From positions 62,001 to 126,000 of the forward strand of contig NZ_SCNN01000001.1 of the NCBI RefSeq assembly GCF_005503535.1: a stretch of 64,000 bases of DNA. The letters are read 5' to 3'. The position numbers were made by a program, and so were the translations under genes. The notes beneath the pieces were generated by a model that was not told the DNA's origin, did not search any database, and worked only from the letters and a program-made list of their open reading frames with translations. The first letter of the stretch is position 1. Every line of letters begins with the position of its first letter. Origin of the DNA: Mesorhizobium comanense (lineage in GTDB: Bacteria; Pseudomonadota; Alphaproteobacteria; Rhizobiales; Rhizobiaceae). This document shows positions 26,988-35,501 of the stretch, piece after piece.

Positions 26988-27746
26988 ATGACCATCGGAT
27001 TCTTCCGTAATCTGACCAAGCCCAAACCCGCGCCCGTCGTGGAGCGCGAATATTGCGTCGCCGGCCGCACGCTGCCGCTCAAGATTGTCGAGAGCGCGAG
27101 GGCCCGGCGCCTGACGCTGCGCATCGATTCTGGCGGCCAGGGGTTGCGCATCACCGTGCCGCCGGGCCTGCGCCGCGGCGAGGTGGAGCGCTTCCTCGAC
27201 CGCCACCAGGACTGGCTGGAGCAAAGGCTGGCCAAGGTGCCGACGCGGCCGCAGGTGCGGCCCGGCATCAAGATCCCGGTGCGCGGCGTGCCGCATCGCA
27301 TCGTCCATGAACCATCCAAGCGCGGCACCGTCACGGTGTCGCGCGACGAGCGCGGCCCGCTGCTGGTCGTGCATGGCGAGCGCATACACCTGCCGCGCCG
27401 CATCGCCGATTTCTTGAAGCGCGAGGCCAAGAAGGACATCGAGAAACTGGTGGTCAGGCACACCGAGGCGCTCGGCAAGCGCGCCAAGGCGATCCGCTAC
27501 AAGGACACCTCCAGCCGCTGGGGCTCCTGCACCTCGGAAGGCAATCTATCCTTTTCCTGGCGCATCATGATGGCGCCGCCGCCTGTCATAAACTACCTCG
27601 TCGCGCATGAGGTGGCGCATCTCAAGGAGATGAACCACGGCCCGAAATTCTGGAAACTGTGCGAGAAGCTCTGCCCAGATACCGACCGCTGCAAGGACTG
27701 GCTGAAGCGCAATGGCGGCGCGCTGCAGGCGATCGTTTTTGAGTAG
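26988..27746 (+). CDS. YgjP/M48-type metallopeptidase (SprT-like, DUF45)
   Basis: 252-residue soluble zinc protein. The family signatures are present: SSRWGSCTSEGNLSFSWRI (near 168-186), the zinc motif HEVAHLKEMNH (near 205-215) and the third ligand region GPKFWKLCEKLCPD. It matches the YgjP-like DUF45 group, whose E. coli member is reported as a UTP pyrophosphatase; other members are called metallopeptidases. It starts just after the DUF2852 terminator and therefore has its own promoter. Confidence 0.88.
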   Translation: MTIGFFRNLTKPKPAPVVEREYCVAGRTLPLKIVESARARRLTLRIDSGGQGLRITVPPGLRRGEVERFLDRHQDWLEQRLAKVPTRPQVRPGIKIPVRGVPHRIVHEPSKRGTVTVSRDERGPLLVVHGERIHLPRRIADFLKREAKKDIEKLVVRHTEALGKRAKAIRYKDTSSRWGSCTSEGNLSFSWRIMMAPPPVINYLVAHEVAHLKEMNHGPKFWKLCEKLCPDTDRCKDWLKRNGGALQAIVFE

Positions 27747-27755
27747 GCGCCTGCT

Positions 27756-27775
27756 GTTGCGTGCATGCACGCAAC
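27756..27775. repeat. Perfect 20-bp palindrome GTTGCGTGCATGCACGCAAC
   Basis: Every base pairs with its partner around the centre GCATGC. It lies between two converging genes, 10 bases past the stop of the peptidase-like gene. No T run follows on either strand, so it is either a stem for mRNA 3' ends or a protein-binding site. Confidence 0.7.
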
Positions 27776-27848
27776 CCTGGAGACGACGGAGCTCCTTCGC
27801 GCCCCCCTCTGTCCCGCCGTCGTCCGCTGTGTTTAGGCTGCAACCGCC

Positions 27849-28067
27849 TCAATCATCATTCGCCGCGTTCAACTCGTCCGGCCGCAGTCCTCCGTCACCA
27901 TGATGCGGCCATGGCAAAAAATTCCGGTCGAAAGCATCGCCACTGAAATAATCCAGCGCCCGATGCGCCTCGGCGCCGTTGAAGGCGGCCTTGTCCATCA
28001 GATGCGCGATCACCTCGCGGGCCTGCGCGATCTTCTGCTTCAGTTCGGCAACCGTTCTGTCGGTCAT
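27849..28067 (-). CDS. Small hypothetical protein, 72 residues
   Basis: Start at 28067 (MTDRTVAELKQKIAQAREVI) after an in-frame extension that lacks a ribosome site. The N-terminal half is a helix (VAELKQKIAQAREVIAHLMDKA) and the C-terminal half is Asp/Pro/His-rich (FLPWPHHGDGGLRPDELNAAND). There is no signal peptide. The gene is divergent from trpF. No family recognised. Confidence 0.55.
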   Translation of the reverse strand: MTDRTVAELKQKIAQAREVIAHLMDKAAFNGAEAHRALDYFSGDAFDRNFLPWPHHGDGGLRPDELNAANDD

Positions 28068-28189
28068 GGTCTGCTCCCGCCTGTGTCCATCAATGTGTCG
28101 TGTCCATCCATAGGTAGCGCCTTTGGCCGTGCCGGCAAACAGCATGCTTTTTCTCGACTCTTGGCCCGTTTCGTGCCAATTCCCGCGCC

Positions 28190-28849
28190 ATGGCGCTCGA
28201 TATCAAAATCTGCGGCTTGAAGACCGACCAGGCGATGGCGGCGGCGCTCGCCGGCGGCGCCAGTCATGTCGGCTTCATTTTCTTCGCGAAAAGCCCGCGC
28301 TATGTCGCGCCGGCGGAAGCCGGGCGTCTGCGCGAAGCAGCGCGCGGCAAGGCCTTGGCGGTTGCTGTCACGGTCGACGCCAGCGATGCCTTCCTGGACG
28401 AGATCGTCACGGCCATGCGCCCCGACATGCTGCAGCTGCACGGCGCCGAAACACCCGAGCGTGTGGCCGAGCTCAAAGCCCGCTACGGCTTGCCTGCCAT
28501 GAAGGCGCTGCCGCTCAGCGAGGCCGCCGATCTCGACCGGATCAAGCCGTTCATCGGCGTTGCCGACCGGTTCCTGTTCGACGCCAAGCCGCCAAAGGGC
28601 TCGGTGTTGCCGGGCGGCAATGGCGTGGCCTTCGACTGGCGCATCCTTGCCGGCCTTGACGCCGGCGTCGATTACATGCTTTCCGGTGGGCTCAACGCCG
28701 CCAACATCGGCGATGCCCTTCGGCTTGCCAACCCGCCCGCGATTGACATTTCCTCGGGCGTGGAAAGCGCTCCGGGCGTCAAGGATCCGGCGCTGATCGA
28801 ACAGTTTTTCCGGGCCGTCCGGGCAGCACGCGACAATCGCGCCGCCTAA
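28190..28849 (+). CDS. trpF: Phosphoribosylanthranilate isomerase
   Basis: Third step of tryptophan synthesis, converting N-(5-phosphoribosyl)anthranilate to CdRP. The TIM barrel has 219 residues. The catalytic Cys is in IKICGLKT at the N-terminus and the catalytic Asp in FLFDAKPPKG (near 128); GGLNAANIGDALR forms part of the C-terminal phosphate-binding region, followed by DISSGVESAPGVKD. It is followed by a palindromic repeat and then trpB, with trpA after an inserted gene. Confidence 0.95.
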   Translation: MALDIKICGLKTDQAMAAALAGGASHVGFIFFAKSPRYVAPAEAGRLREAARGKALAVAVTVDASDAFLDEIVTAMRPDMLQLHGAETPERVAELKARYGLPAMKALPLSEAADLDRIKPFIGVADRFLFDAKPPKGSVLPGGNGVAFDWRILAGLDAGVDYMLSGGLNAANIGDALRLANPPAIDISSGVESAPGVKDPALIEQFFRAVRAARDNRAA

Positions 28850-28865
28850 GCAATTTTTCGAACCA

Positions 28866-28914
28866 GAGCATGTCCAGGAAAAGTGGACACCGGTTTTCCG
28901 ACCAGGACATGCTC
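28866..28914 (+). repeat. GAGCATGTCC...GGACATGCTC inverted repeat between trpF and trpB
   Basis: Perfect 10-base arms at 28866-28875 and 28905-28914 enclose a secondary dyad (GGAAAAGTGGACACCGGTTTTCC). This is a typical rhizobial intergenic element. It can form a stable stem in the trpF-trpB mRNA and may tune the ratio of the two products. Confidence 0.8.
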
Positions 28915-28939
28915 AAACCAAAGACCTAGGAGATCGGCG

Positions 28940-30160
28940 ATGAACAAGCCGGCGACACCCAATTCCTTCCGCACCGGACCCGACGAACAGGGCATGTTCG
29001 GCATTTTCGGCGGTCGTTTCGTCGCCGAAACGCTGATGCCGTTGATCCTCGACCTGGAGCGGCACTGGAACGAGGTCAAGAACGATCCGGATTTCAGGGC
29101 TGAACTCACCAACCTTTCGACCCACTATGCCGGGCGGCCGTCAAAGCTCTACTTCGCCGAGGGTCTCACGAAGCATCTCGGTGGCGCAAAAGTTTATTTC
29201 AAGCGCGAGGACCTGAACCACACCGGCTCGCACAAGATCAACAACTGCCTCGGCCAGATCCTGCTGGCCAAGCGCATGGGCAAGAAGCGCATCATCGCCG
29301 AGACCGGTGCCGGCCAGCATGGCGTGGCGTCGGCCACCGTCGCCGCCCGCTTCGGCTATCCCTGCGTGGTCTACATGGGTGCCACCGACGTCGCCCGCCA
29401 AAGCCCCAACGTCTTCCGCATGAAGCTGCTCGGCGCCGAAGTGCGGCCGGTCACGGCGGGCCACGGCACGCTGAAGGACGCCATGAACGAAGCCCTTCGC
29501 GACTGGGTCACCAATGTCGAGGACACCTATTACCTGATCGGCACCGCCGCCGGCCCGCACCCCTATCCGGAGCTGGTGCGCGACTTCCAGTCGGTCATTG
29601 GTTCGGAAGCGCGCGCGCAGATTCTCGAGCAGGAAGGCCGGCTGCCCGACACCATCATCGCCGCCGTCGGCGGCGGCTCCAACGCCATCGGCCTGTTCCA
29701 TCCCTTCCTCGACGACAAGGATGTGCGCATCATCGGCATCGAGGCAGGCGGGCGCGGTCTCGACGGCATCGAGCATTGCGCCTCGATGAATGCCGGTTCG
29801 CCCGGCGTGCTGCATGGCAACCGCACCTATCTCCTGCAGAATGCCGACGGCCAGATAATGGACGGCCATTCGATCTCGGCCGGCCTCGACTATCCCGGCG
29901 TTGGGCCGGAGCATTCGTGGCTGCGCGATTCGGGCCGCGTCGAATATGTGCCGATCCTTGACGATGAGGCGCTGGAAGCCTTCAAGCTGACGACGCGCGT
30001 CGAGGGCATCATCCCGGCGCTCGAATCCGCCCACGCCATCGCGCATGCTGTCAAGATCGTGCCCGCCATGGACAAGGACCAGATCGTCATCGTCAACCTG
30101 TCCGGCCGTGGCGACAAGGACGTACACACCGTGGCCAACATGCTGGGCATGGAGATCTAG
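28940..30160 (+). CDS. trpB: Tryptophan synthase beta chain
   Basis: PLP enzyme joining indole and serine, 406 residues. The PLP-binding Lys is in [11 protein letters not shown] (near 92), the substrate loop in [11 protein letters not shown] (near 115) and the phosphate-binding site in GGGSNAIG (near 238). The start at 28940 matches the family N-terminus; the in-frame ATG at 28883 falls inside the repeat. It is followed by a low-GC gene instead of lying directly beside trpA. Confidence 0.97.
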   Translation: MNKPATPNSFRTGPDEQGMFGIFGGRFVAETLMPLILDLERHWNEVKNDPDFRAELTNLSTHYAGRPSKLYFAEGLTKHLGGAKVYFKREDLNHTGSHKINNCLGQILLAKRMGKKRIIAETGAGQHGVASATVAARFGYPCVVYMGATDVARQSPNVFRMKLLGAEVRPVTAGHGTLKDAMNEALRDWVTNVEDTYYLIGTAAGPHPYPELVRDFQSVIGSEARAQILEQEGRLPDTIIAAVGGGSNAIGLFHPFLDDKDVRIIGIEAGGRGLDGIEHCASMNAGSPGVLHGNRTYLLQNADGQIMDGHSISAGLDYPGVGPEHSWLRDSGRVEYVPILDDEALEAFKLTTRVEGIIPALESAHAIAHAVKIVPAMDKDQIVIVNLSGRGDKDVHTVANMLGMEI

Positions 30161-30161
30161 T

Positions 30162-30575
30162 GTGCGAGTTTTGCAGACGCTAGGAACAACTGACGGGGTC
30201 GGTCCGCGGGCCTTTAGATATCGGAGAAACAGTGCGGGCTTGGAGGTCACCACTCTTGGTGAGGACGGTTGGAATCAAACGGTCTTTCTGGAGCAAGCCG
30301 GCTGGACGAGATTGTTGGTGAATCTGGAAGCAGCGAACGATACCGTTTTCGGCATTACTAGAGGTAACAATTCTTACTTTCAGGGATCGATTGTTCCTGA
30401 TTTGTTGGAGGGCGTTCCCGGCAATTTCTTCGGGATCGACGCTGGTTATATAGCGGCAATTTTAGTCCATGAGGGAAGCATGCGCTTGCATCACGGGCAG
30501 CTCCCCAGGGCTAGTTTTGATGCGCATCATGGGCATCCTTTTGAAGCCCGCGTTTATCTAAGGAAGTCGGACTGA
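30162..30575 (+). CDS. Unidentified low-GC gene inserted between trpB and trpA
   Basis: 137-residue protein from GTG 30162 ([15 protein letters not shown]), one base after the trpB stop. Its stop TGA overlaps the trpA ATG (TGATG at 30573-30577), so it is probably translated and coupled to trpA. Composition differs from its neighbours: I counted about 48% and 47% GC in 30301-30360 and 30361-30420, and it uses codons such as AGA, TTG and ACT. Content is soluble and aromatic/Gly-rich ([35 protein letters not shown]). No family recognised; recent transfer is likely. The size and style recall immunity-type proteins, but this is only a resemblance. Confidence 0.65.
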   Translation: MRVLQTLGTTDGVGPRAFRYRRNSAGLEVTTLGEDGWNQTVFLEQAGWTRLLVNLEAANDTVFGITRGNNSYFQGSIVPDLLEGVPGNFFGIDAGYIAAILVHEGSMRLHHGQLPRASFDAHHGHPFEARVYLRKSD

Positions 30576-31414
30576 TGACCACCCGCATCGACCGCCGCAT
30601 GGCGAAGCTGAAGTCCGAGGGCCGCCCGGCCCTGGTGACCTATTTCATGGGCGGCGACCCCGACTATGATACCTCGCTGTCGATCATGAAGGCGTTGCCG
30701 GCGGCGGGCTCCGACATCATCGAGCTCGGCATGCCGTTTTCCGACCCGATGGCCGATGGCCCGGCGATCCAGGCTGCGGGCCTGCGCGCCTTGAAGGGCG
30801 GCCAGACGCTGGTCAAGACGCTGAAAATGGCCTCGGAATTCCGCGCCGCCGACGACGAAACGCCGATCGTGCTGATGGGCTATTACAATCCGATCTATAT
30901 CTATGGCGTCGACCGCTTCCTCACCGACGCCAAGGCGAGCGGCATTGACGGGCTGATCATCGTCGACCTGCCGCCCGAGATGGACGAGGAGCTCTGCATT
31001 CCGGCGCTCAAGGCCGGCATCAACTTCATCCGGCTGGCGACGCCGACAACCGACGACAAGCGCCTGCCCAAGGTGCTCGAGAACACGTCCGGCTTCGTCT
31101 ACTACGTGTCGATGACCGGCATCACCGGCTCGGCGCTCGCCGATACCGGCAAGGTCGCGACCGCTGTCCAGCGCATCAAGGGCCACACCGACCTGCCGGT
31201 CTGCGTCGGCTTCGGCGTCAAGACGGCTGAGCAGGCGCGCGTCATCGGCGCCAATGCCGACGGCGTCGTCGTCGGCACGGCGATCGTCAACGCGGTCGCC
31301 AATGTGCTGGGACCGAAAGGCGAAAAGACCGCCGACCCGGCCGAAGCCGTCGCCACGCTGGTCAGCGGCCTTGCGCAAGGCGTGCGCTCGGCCCGCCTTG
31401 CTGCTGCCGAATAG
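30575..31414 (+). CDS. trpA: Tryptophan synthase alpha chain
   Basis: Cleaves indole-3-glycerol phosphate to indole and passes it to TrpB. The TIM barrel has 279 residues. The catalytic Glu is in [16 protein letters not shown] (near 50) and the catalytic Asp in [12 protein letters not shown] (near 130). [11 protein letters not shown] and [10 protein letters not shown] (phosphate binding) are present. The start ATG overlaps the stop of the inserted low-GC gene. It is followed after 48 bases by accD. Confidence 0.97.
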   Translation: MTTRIDRRMAKLKSEGRPALVTYFMGGDPDYDTSLSIMKALPAAGSDIIELGMPFSDPMADGPAIQAAGLRALKGGQTLVKTLKMASEFRAADDETPIVLMGYYNPIYIYGVDRFLTDAKASGIDGLIIVDLPPEMDEELCIPALKAGINFIRLATPTTDDKRLPKVLENTSGFVYYVSMTGITGSALADTGKVATAVQRIKGHTDLPVCVGFGVKTAEQARVIGANADGVVVGTAIVNAVANVLGPKGEKTADPAEAVATLVSGLAQGVRSARLAAAE

Positions 31415-31462
31415 TCTTCCTACTTCTTTACCCAACTCTTCGTCAGGACAGGAGCCGAAGCG

Positions 31463-32389
31463 ATGAACTGGATCACCAATTACGTTCGCCCGAAGATCAA
31501 TTCGATGCTCGGCCGGCGTACCGACATGCCCGAGAACCTCTGGATCAAGGATCCGGAGACCGGCGAGATGGTGTTCCATAAGGACCTGGAATCCAACCAG
31601 TTCGTCATCCCGTCTTCCGGCCATCACATGAAGATCTCGGCCAGGGAGCGGCTGAAATACTTCCTCGACGAGGGCAAGTACGAGACGCTGGAAAACCCCA
31701 AGGTCGTCCAGGATCCGCTGAAGTTCCGCGACGAGAAGCGCTACACGGACAGGCTCAAGGATGCCAAGGCCAAGACCGGCCTTGAGGATGCGATCGTCAA
31801 CGCGCTGGGCACCATCGAAGGCTTGCCGGTGGTGGTGACCGTGCAGGATTTCGCCTTCATGGGCGGTTCGCTCGGCATGGCGGCGGGCGATGCCATCGTG
31901 CACGCTTTCGAGGTCGCGCTGCAGCGCAAGCGGCCGCTGATCCTGTTCGCCGCTTCCGGCGGCGCCCGCATGCAGGAGGGCATCCTGTCCCTCATGCAAT
32001 TGCCGCGCACCACGGTCGGCGTCGACCGGCTGAAGGAAGCCGGCCTGCCCTATGTCGTCGTCCTGACCAATCCGACCACGGGCGGCGTCACCGCCTCCTA
32101 TGCCATGCTGGGCGACGTCCACATTGCCGAGCCTGGCGCCCTGATCGGCTTTGCCGGTCCCCGCGTCATCGAGCAGACCATCCGTGAAAAACTGCCGGAC
32201 GGCTTCCAGCGCTCCGAATATCTGATGGAGCACGGCATGGTCGACATGGTCGTGTCGCGGCTCGAAATGCGCCAGACGATCGCGCGCCTGCTCAAGATGC
32301 TGCTCAAAGTTCCCGAGGAGCAGAAACCATTGGAGCCGGAAATCCTGCCGCCGGCCGTCATTGCCGCCGAAGCGCGCCCACAGGCCTGA
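31463..32389 (+). CDS. accD: Acetyl-CoA carboxylase carboxyltransferase beta subunit, zinc-finger cysteines absent
   Basis: Half of the carboxyltransferase that makes malonyl-CoA for fatty-acid synthesis, 308 residues. The crotonase-like core is intact ([62 protein letters not shown]). In the N-terminal region, where most AccD proteins carry a four-Cys zinc finger, this one reads [14 protein letters not shown] and [10 protein letters not shown], with no cysteine at all. The order trpA-accD-folC is a common rhizobial arrangement. Confidence 0.95.
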   Translation: MNWITNYVRPKINSMLGRRTDMPENLWIKDPETGEMVFHKDLESNQFVIPSSGHHMKISARERLKYFLDEGKYETLENPKVVQDPLKFRDEKRYTDRLKDAKAKTGLEDAIVNALGTIEGLPVVVTVQDFAFMGGSLGMAAGDAIVHAFEVALQRKRPLILFAASGGARMQEGILSLMQLPRTTVGVDRLKEAGLPYVVVLTNPTTGGVTASYAMLGDVHIAEPGALIGFAGPRVIEQTIREKLPDGFQRSEYLMEHGMVDMVVSRLEMRQTIARLLKMLLKVPEEQKPLEPEILPPAVIAAEARPQA

Positions 32390-32521
32390 AGCGACGCGGC
32401 TCGACGCGACATTGGCCGCCGCGAACAGCGATTGCGCAGCATCCGTCGCGCGCTGTAGCCTTTCGAGAACCGTGGTCATTGCGGGAGCGATTCTGGCTCT
32501 CGGACCACGCGCCGGGATTCT

Positions 32522-33850
32522 GTGATGACAACGCTCGCCGCCGACCGCGAAATCGAAGCCCTGATGGCGCTTCATCCGAAAGGCTTCGACCTTTCGCTCG
32601 ACCGTATCACGCGGCTTCTGGAGCGGCTGGGCAATCCGCAGGATTTGCTGCCACCCGTCATCCACATCGCCGGCACCAACGGCAAGGGGTCCTGCGCCGC
32701 CTTCTCGCGGGCGCTGCTCGAGGCTTCGGGCCGGCTTGTGCATGTCCACACCTCGCCGCACCTGGTCAGCTGGCACGAACGCTACCGGCTCGCGGCAGAA
32801 GGCGGCGGCAGGCTGGTAGACGATGACGTCTTCGCCGAGGCCATCGCCCGCGTCGCCAAGGCCAATGCAGGCCAGAAGATCACGGTCTTCGAGATCCTGA
32901 CCGCCGTCACCTTCATCCTGTTTTCCGAACATCCTGCCGAAGCCGCCATCATCGAGGTCGGCCTCGGCGGCCGCTTCGATGCCACCAATGTCGTCGCGAG
33001 GCCCGCCGTGTCGGTGATCATGCCCGTGTCGATGGACCATGAAGCCTATCTCGGCGACCGCGTCGAACTGATCGCCGCCGAGAAGGCCGGCATCATGAAG
33101 CGCGGCTGCCCGGTGGTCATCGGCGCGCAGGAGAGCGACACCGCCCTGCAGGTGCTGATCGAGACCGCCGAGCGGCTGGAATGCCCGACTTTCGTCTACG
33201 GCCAGGATTTCCTCGCCTTCGAGGAAAACGGCCGCATGGTCTACCAGGACGAGGACGGCCTGATGGACCTGCCGCCGCCGCGCCTGCCCGGGCGCCATCA
33301 GTTCGCCAATGCGGCGGCCGCGATCGCCGCCGTCAAGGCGGCCGGCTTCGAGATCAGCCACCGCGCCGCCGAGAAGGCGATGACCAACGTCGCCTGGCCG
33401 GGCCGCATGCAGAAACTGGTGCAGGGCCGGCTGGCGGATCTGGCGCCGAAAGGCTCCGACATCTGGCTCGACGGCGGCCACAATCCGGGCGCCGGCGTGG
33501 TCGTGGCCGAAGCGCTTGCCGAACAGGAAGAGAAGAGCCCGCGGCCGCTGTTCCTGATCGCAGGCATGATCAACACCAAGGACCAGAGCGGCTATTTCCG
33601 CGCCTTCAAGGGCCTGGTCCGGCATGTCTACACGGTGCCGGTCGGCATGAGCGATGCCGGCGTGCCGAACGACGAACTGGCGATCCGCGCCACCGAGGCC
33701 GGACTGACGGCCGAGCCGGTGAGTTCCGTCGCCAGCGCGCTGATGCTGCTGCGCGACACCTGGGATGGCCCGCCGCCGCGCATCCTGATCGGAGGATCGC
33801 TCTATCTGGCTGGCGCGGTGTTGGCCGAGAACGGCACGCCGCCTATGTGA
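32522..33850 (+). CDS. folC: Bifunctional folylpolyglutamate synthase / dihydrofolate synthase
   Basis: Adds glutamate to dihydropteroate and to folates, 442 residues. Mur-ligase-like P-loop HIAGTNGKGSCAAF near 48, the HTSPHLVSWHERYR region near 76, IIEVGLGGRFDATN (near 142), the ADP/Glu-binding region DGGHNPGAGV near 317, and a C-terminal Rossmann-like domain. It lies downstream of accD and converges on a VapBC module with a 76-base gap. Confidence 0.95.
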   Translation: MMTTLAADREIEALMALHPKGFDLSLDRITRLLERLGNPQDLLPPVIHIAGTNGKGSCAAFSRALLEASGRLVHVHTSPHLVSWHERYRLAAEGGGRLVDDDVFAEAIARVAKANAGQKITVFEILTAVTFILFSEHPAEAAIIEVGLGGRFDATNVVARPAVSVIMPVSMDHEAYLGDRVELIAAEKAGIMKRGCPVVIGAQESDTALQVLIETAERLECPTFVYGQDFLAFEENGRMVYQDEDGLMDLPPPRLPGRHQFANAAAAIAAVKAAGFEISHRAAEKAMTNVAWPGRMQKLVQGRLADLAPKGSDIWLDGGHNPGAGVVVAEALAEQEEKSPRPLFLIAGMINTKDQSGYFRAFKGLVRHVYTVPVGMSDAGVPNDELAIRATEAGLTAEPVSSVASALMLLRDTWDGPPPRILIGGSLYLAGAVLAENGTPPM

Positions 33851-33926
33851 GGCATCGACCAGTTGCCCCTGGCGTGGCTTGCCGGGCCTGTAGCGGAAAT
33901 GGGTCCTGCCGTGGATTCGCTTCGCT

Positions 33927-34340
33927 TCAGAAGTCCCACGGCGATATCAGGTCAAGGTTGGTGCTGCCGAAGTCGGTGAGATTGCGCGTTGCCAGCCGCC
34001 CCCCATTCACCCGCGCTATCGCCGCAATCATCCCGTCGGGAGCCGACATGCCGCGGCCCTGGCGTGCTGCCGCTCCCATGATCTCGCCGTAAGCCAAGGC
34101 AGCCTCTTCGGTCAGTCCAAAAATCCGATCGGCAAATCGATGGCGCCATCGGGAAAGCCCCTGTTCCAGCCGGTCGGCTCGCTCGTCAGGTCGGACTTTT
34201 TGTATCCCGAACGCGATTTCAGCAATGGTCACTGTTGGAAGGGCCAGTTCAGCGTCATTGCGAACAAGCCAGGCCAGCACGGCCGCGTCCGGTGCCTTCC
34301 TCAGAGACTCCGAAATCACGTTGGTATCGACGAAAATCAA
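33927..34340 (-). CDS. vapC: PIN-domain ribonuclease toxin (VapC/FitB type)
   Basis: 137-residue PIN-domain RNase. All acidic positions are visible: Asp in MIFVDTNVISE (near 5), Glu in TIAEIAFGIQ (near 41), and Asp residues in MSAPDGMIAAIA (near 100) and RNLTDFGS (near 120). It should cleave RNA, typically initiator tRNA or rRNA, when free of its antitoxin. The start ATG overlaps the antitoxin stop by 4 bases (ATGA). No sign of decay. Confidence 0.9.
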   Translation of the reverse strand: MIFVDTNVISESLRKAPDAAVLAWLVRNDAELALPTVTIAEIAFGIQKVRPDERADRLEQGLSRWRHRFADRIFGLTEEAALAYGEIMGAAARQGRGMSAPDGMIAAIARVNGGRLATRNLTDFGSTNLDLISPWDF

Positions 34341-34585
34341 AGCTCGACTCCCGGATGAACCTCGCGGCCCTGGCGAATAACGTCCTCAAGATCGATGTCG
34401 ACGCCACTGCTTGCGGTCAGGCTTGCATAGAAGGCGGAGGCGGGTTCACGGCCAGCCTCACGAATCTCGTAGGATTCAAGCGCACGTTCGACCACATCCG
34501 CTATCGAGCGGTTCTCGCGACGCGCAAGTCGATGAGCCAGGTCGCGCGCCTTTGCGCTACGGACGGAGAGCTGTGGTTCGGCCAT
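34337..34585 (-). CDS. vapB: VapB-type antitoxin
   Basis: 82-residue antitoxin. The N-terminal ribbon-helix-helix segment (PQLSVRSAKARDLAHRLARR, then SIADVVERALESYEIR) resembles the PSK/Rv0623 transcription-factor family. The C-terminal part (FYASLTASSGVDIDLEDVIR) probably occupies the toxin active site. It is transcribed first, with the toxin translationally coupled. A short palindrome overlapping its ribosome site is a candidate autoregulatory operator. Confidence 0.85.
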   Translation of the reverse strand: MAEPQLSVRSAKARDLAHRLARRENRSIADVVERALESYEIREAGREPASAFYASLTASSGVDIDLEDVIRQGREVHPGVEL

Positions 34586-34592
34586 TTCAAAC

Positions 34593-34608
34593 TCCCTTTT
34601 TAGAGGGA
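34593..34608 (-). promoter_or_regulatory. Candidate VapB operator overlapping the ribosome site
   Basis: TCCCT (34593-34597) and AGGGA (34604-34608) form a palindrome with a 6-base spacer, 8-23 bases upstream of the vapB start. It contains the AAGGGAG ribosome site. Autorepression is the family rule; binding here is inferred. Confidence 0.4.
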
Positions 34609-34691
34609 ATACATAGCTTAACCTGTATCTGCCATCAAGATGGCAGGTGATGGCAGGCCACCACCATATGCACGGATGGTGCCAGCGCCCT

Positions 34692-34973
34692 TTACCTCAG
34701 CTCGATCTCGATGAAAGCATATTCGCCCTCATTGGCGCTGATGACATCGTGTTCGACGCCCTCCTTGCGGAAATAGGGCGCGCCTTTCTTCATCTCGGCG
34801 ACGGTTTCGCCATCCTTGGTCTTGAGCTTCAGCTTGCCGTCCATCAGCGGCACCACGACATAGTCGTGGCCGTGGCGATGCCAGCCGGTATTGTCGCCAG
34901 GCTGGAAGCGGTATTCGGTGACGATGACGCGCTCATTGTCGATGAGGACGGTGGCCTTGGCGGATCCGGTCAT
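34692..34973 (-). CDS. Cupin-domain protein
   Basis: 93-residue single-domain cupin. The metal-binding pattern appears as GWHRHGHDYVVVPLMDGKL (near 31-49; two His and a following strand) and a second motif around GVEHDVISANEGEYAFIEIEL at the end. The start at 34973 (MTGSAKATV) is chosen because it begins the compact fold. Enzymatic or sensing role unknown. It is followed at 34629-34646 by a small CTGCCAT/ATGGCAG hairpin that may end transcription. Confidence 0.8.
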   Translation of the reverse strand: MTGSAKATVLIDNERVIVTEYRFQPGDNTGWHRHGHDYVVVPLMDGKLKLKTKDGETVAEMKKGAPYFRKEGVEHDVISANEGEYAFIEIELR

Positions 34974-35055
34974 TTCACTCTCCCTGTTTCTGCTGCCAAC
35001 AGAAGACATGGGGTGCGCCAAGGCGAGGGCCAGGGCGGGTCACCGATGGCGCCAA

Positions 35056-35082
35056 CAAAAAGCCCGGCACGACGGCCGGGCT
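35056..35082 (-). terminator. Terminator of trxA
   Basis: On the minus strand AGCCCGGC (35082-35075) pairs with GCCGGGCT (35068-35061) around a 6-base loop, followed by TTTTTG. It lies 25 bases beyond the trxA stop. Confidence 0.9.
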
Positions 35083-35106
35083 CGTTGCATTACAAGTTTC
35101 AGGCGC

Positions 35107-35427
35107 TCAAAGGCTGCCGTTGATCCAGTGCGACAGCGCGGTCTTCGGCGCCGCGCCGACTTTCATGTCGGCCATCTGGCCGCCCTTGAAGATCATCAGC
35201 GTGGGGATCGAGCGCACGCCGAACTGTGCGGCAAGTTCGGGATTCTCGTCGATGTTGAGCTTGGCGATCTTGACCTTTGCGCCCAGCTCGTTGGAAATCT
35301 CTTCCAGTGACGGGCCGATCATCTTGCACGGGCCGCACCATTCGGCCCAGAAATCCACCACGACCGGCACGTTGGCGTCGAGCACGTCGGCCTTGAAGTT
35401 GTTGTTGTCGACCTTGACGGTGGCCAT
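35107..35427 (-). CDS. trxA: Thioredoxin
   Basis: 106-residue cytoplasmic disulfide reductase with active site [11 protein letters not shown] (Cys31 and Cys34 region) and the cis-Pro in SIPTLMIF (near 73). The start at 35427 ([10 protein letters not shown]) gives the standard length; a longer in-frame extension upstream lies inside addA. It is separated from addA by about 75 bases, a linkage common in rhizobia, and ends in a strong terminator. Confidence 0.96.
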   Translation of the reverse strand: MATVKVDNNNFKADVLDANVPVVVDFWAEWCGPCKMIGPSLEEISNELGAKVKIAKLNIDENPELAAQFGVRSIPTLMIFKGGQMADMKVGAAPKTALSHWINGSL

Positions 35428-35501
35428 GCGGAAATCCTTTCGAAATTTTTCGTCCCACCAAATGTGGTGGTTGCCGCGCCCTTCTTCAAGCAGTTCTTGT
35501 G

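Noticed and set aside
30554..33625. Very long open frame antisense to trpA, accD and folC
   Set aside because: It is the mirror of high-GC coding sequence, rich in Asp, Arg, Gly and His without any domain; the sense genes are unmistakable.
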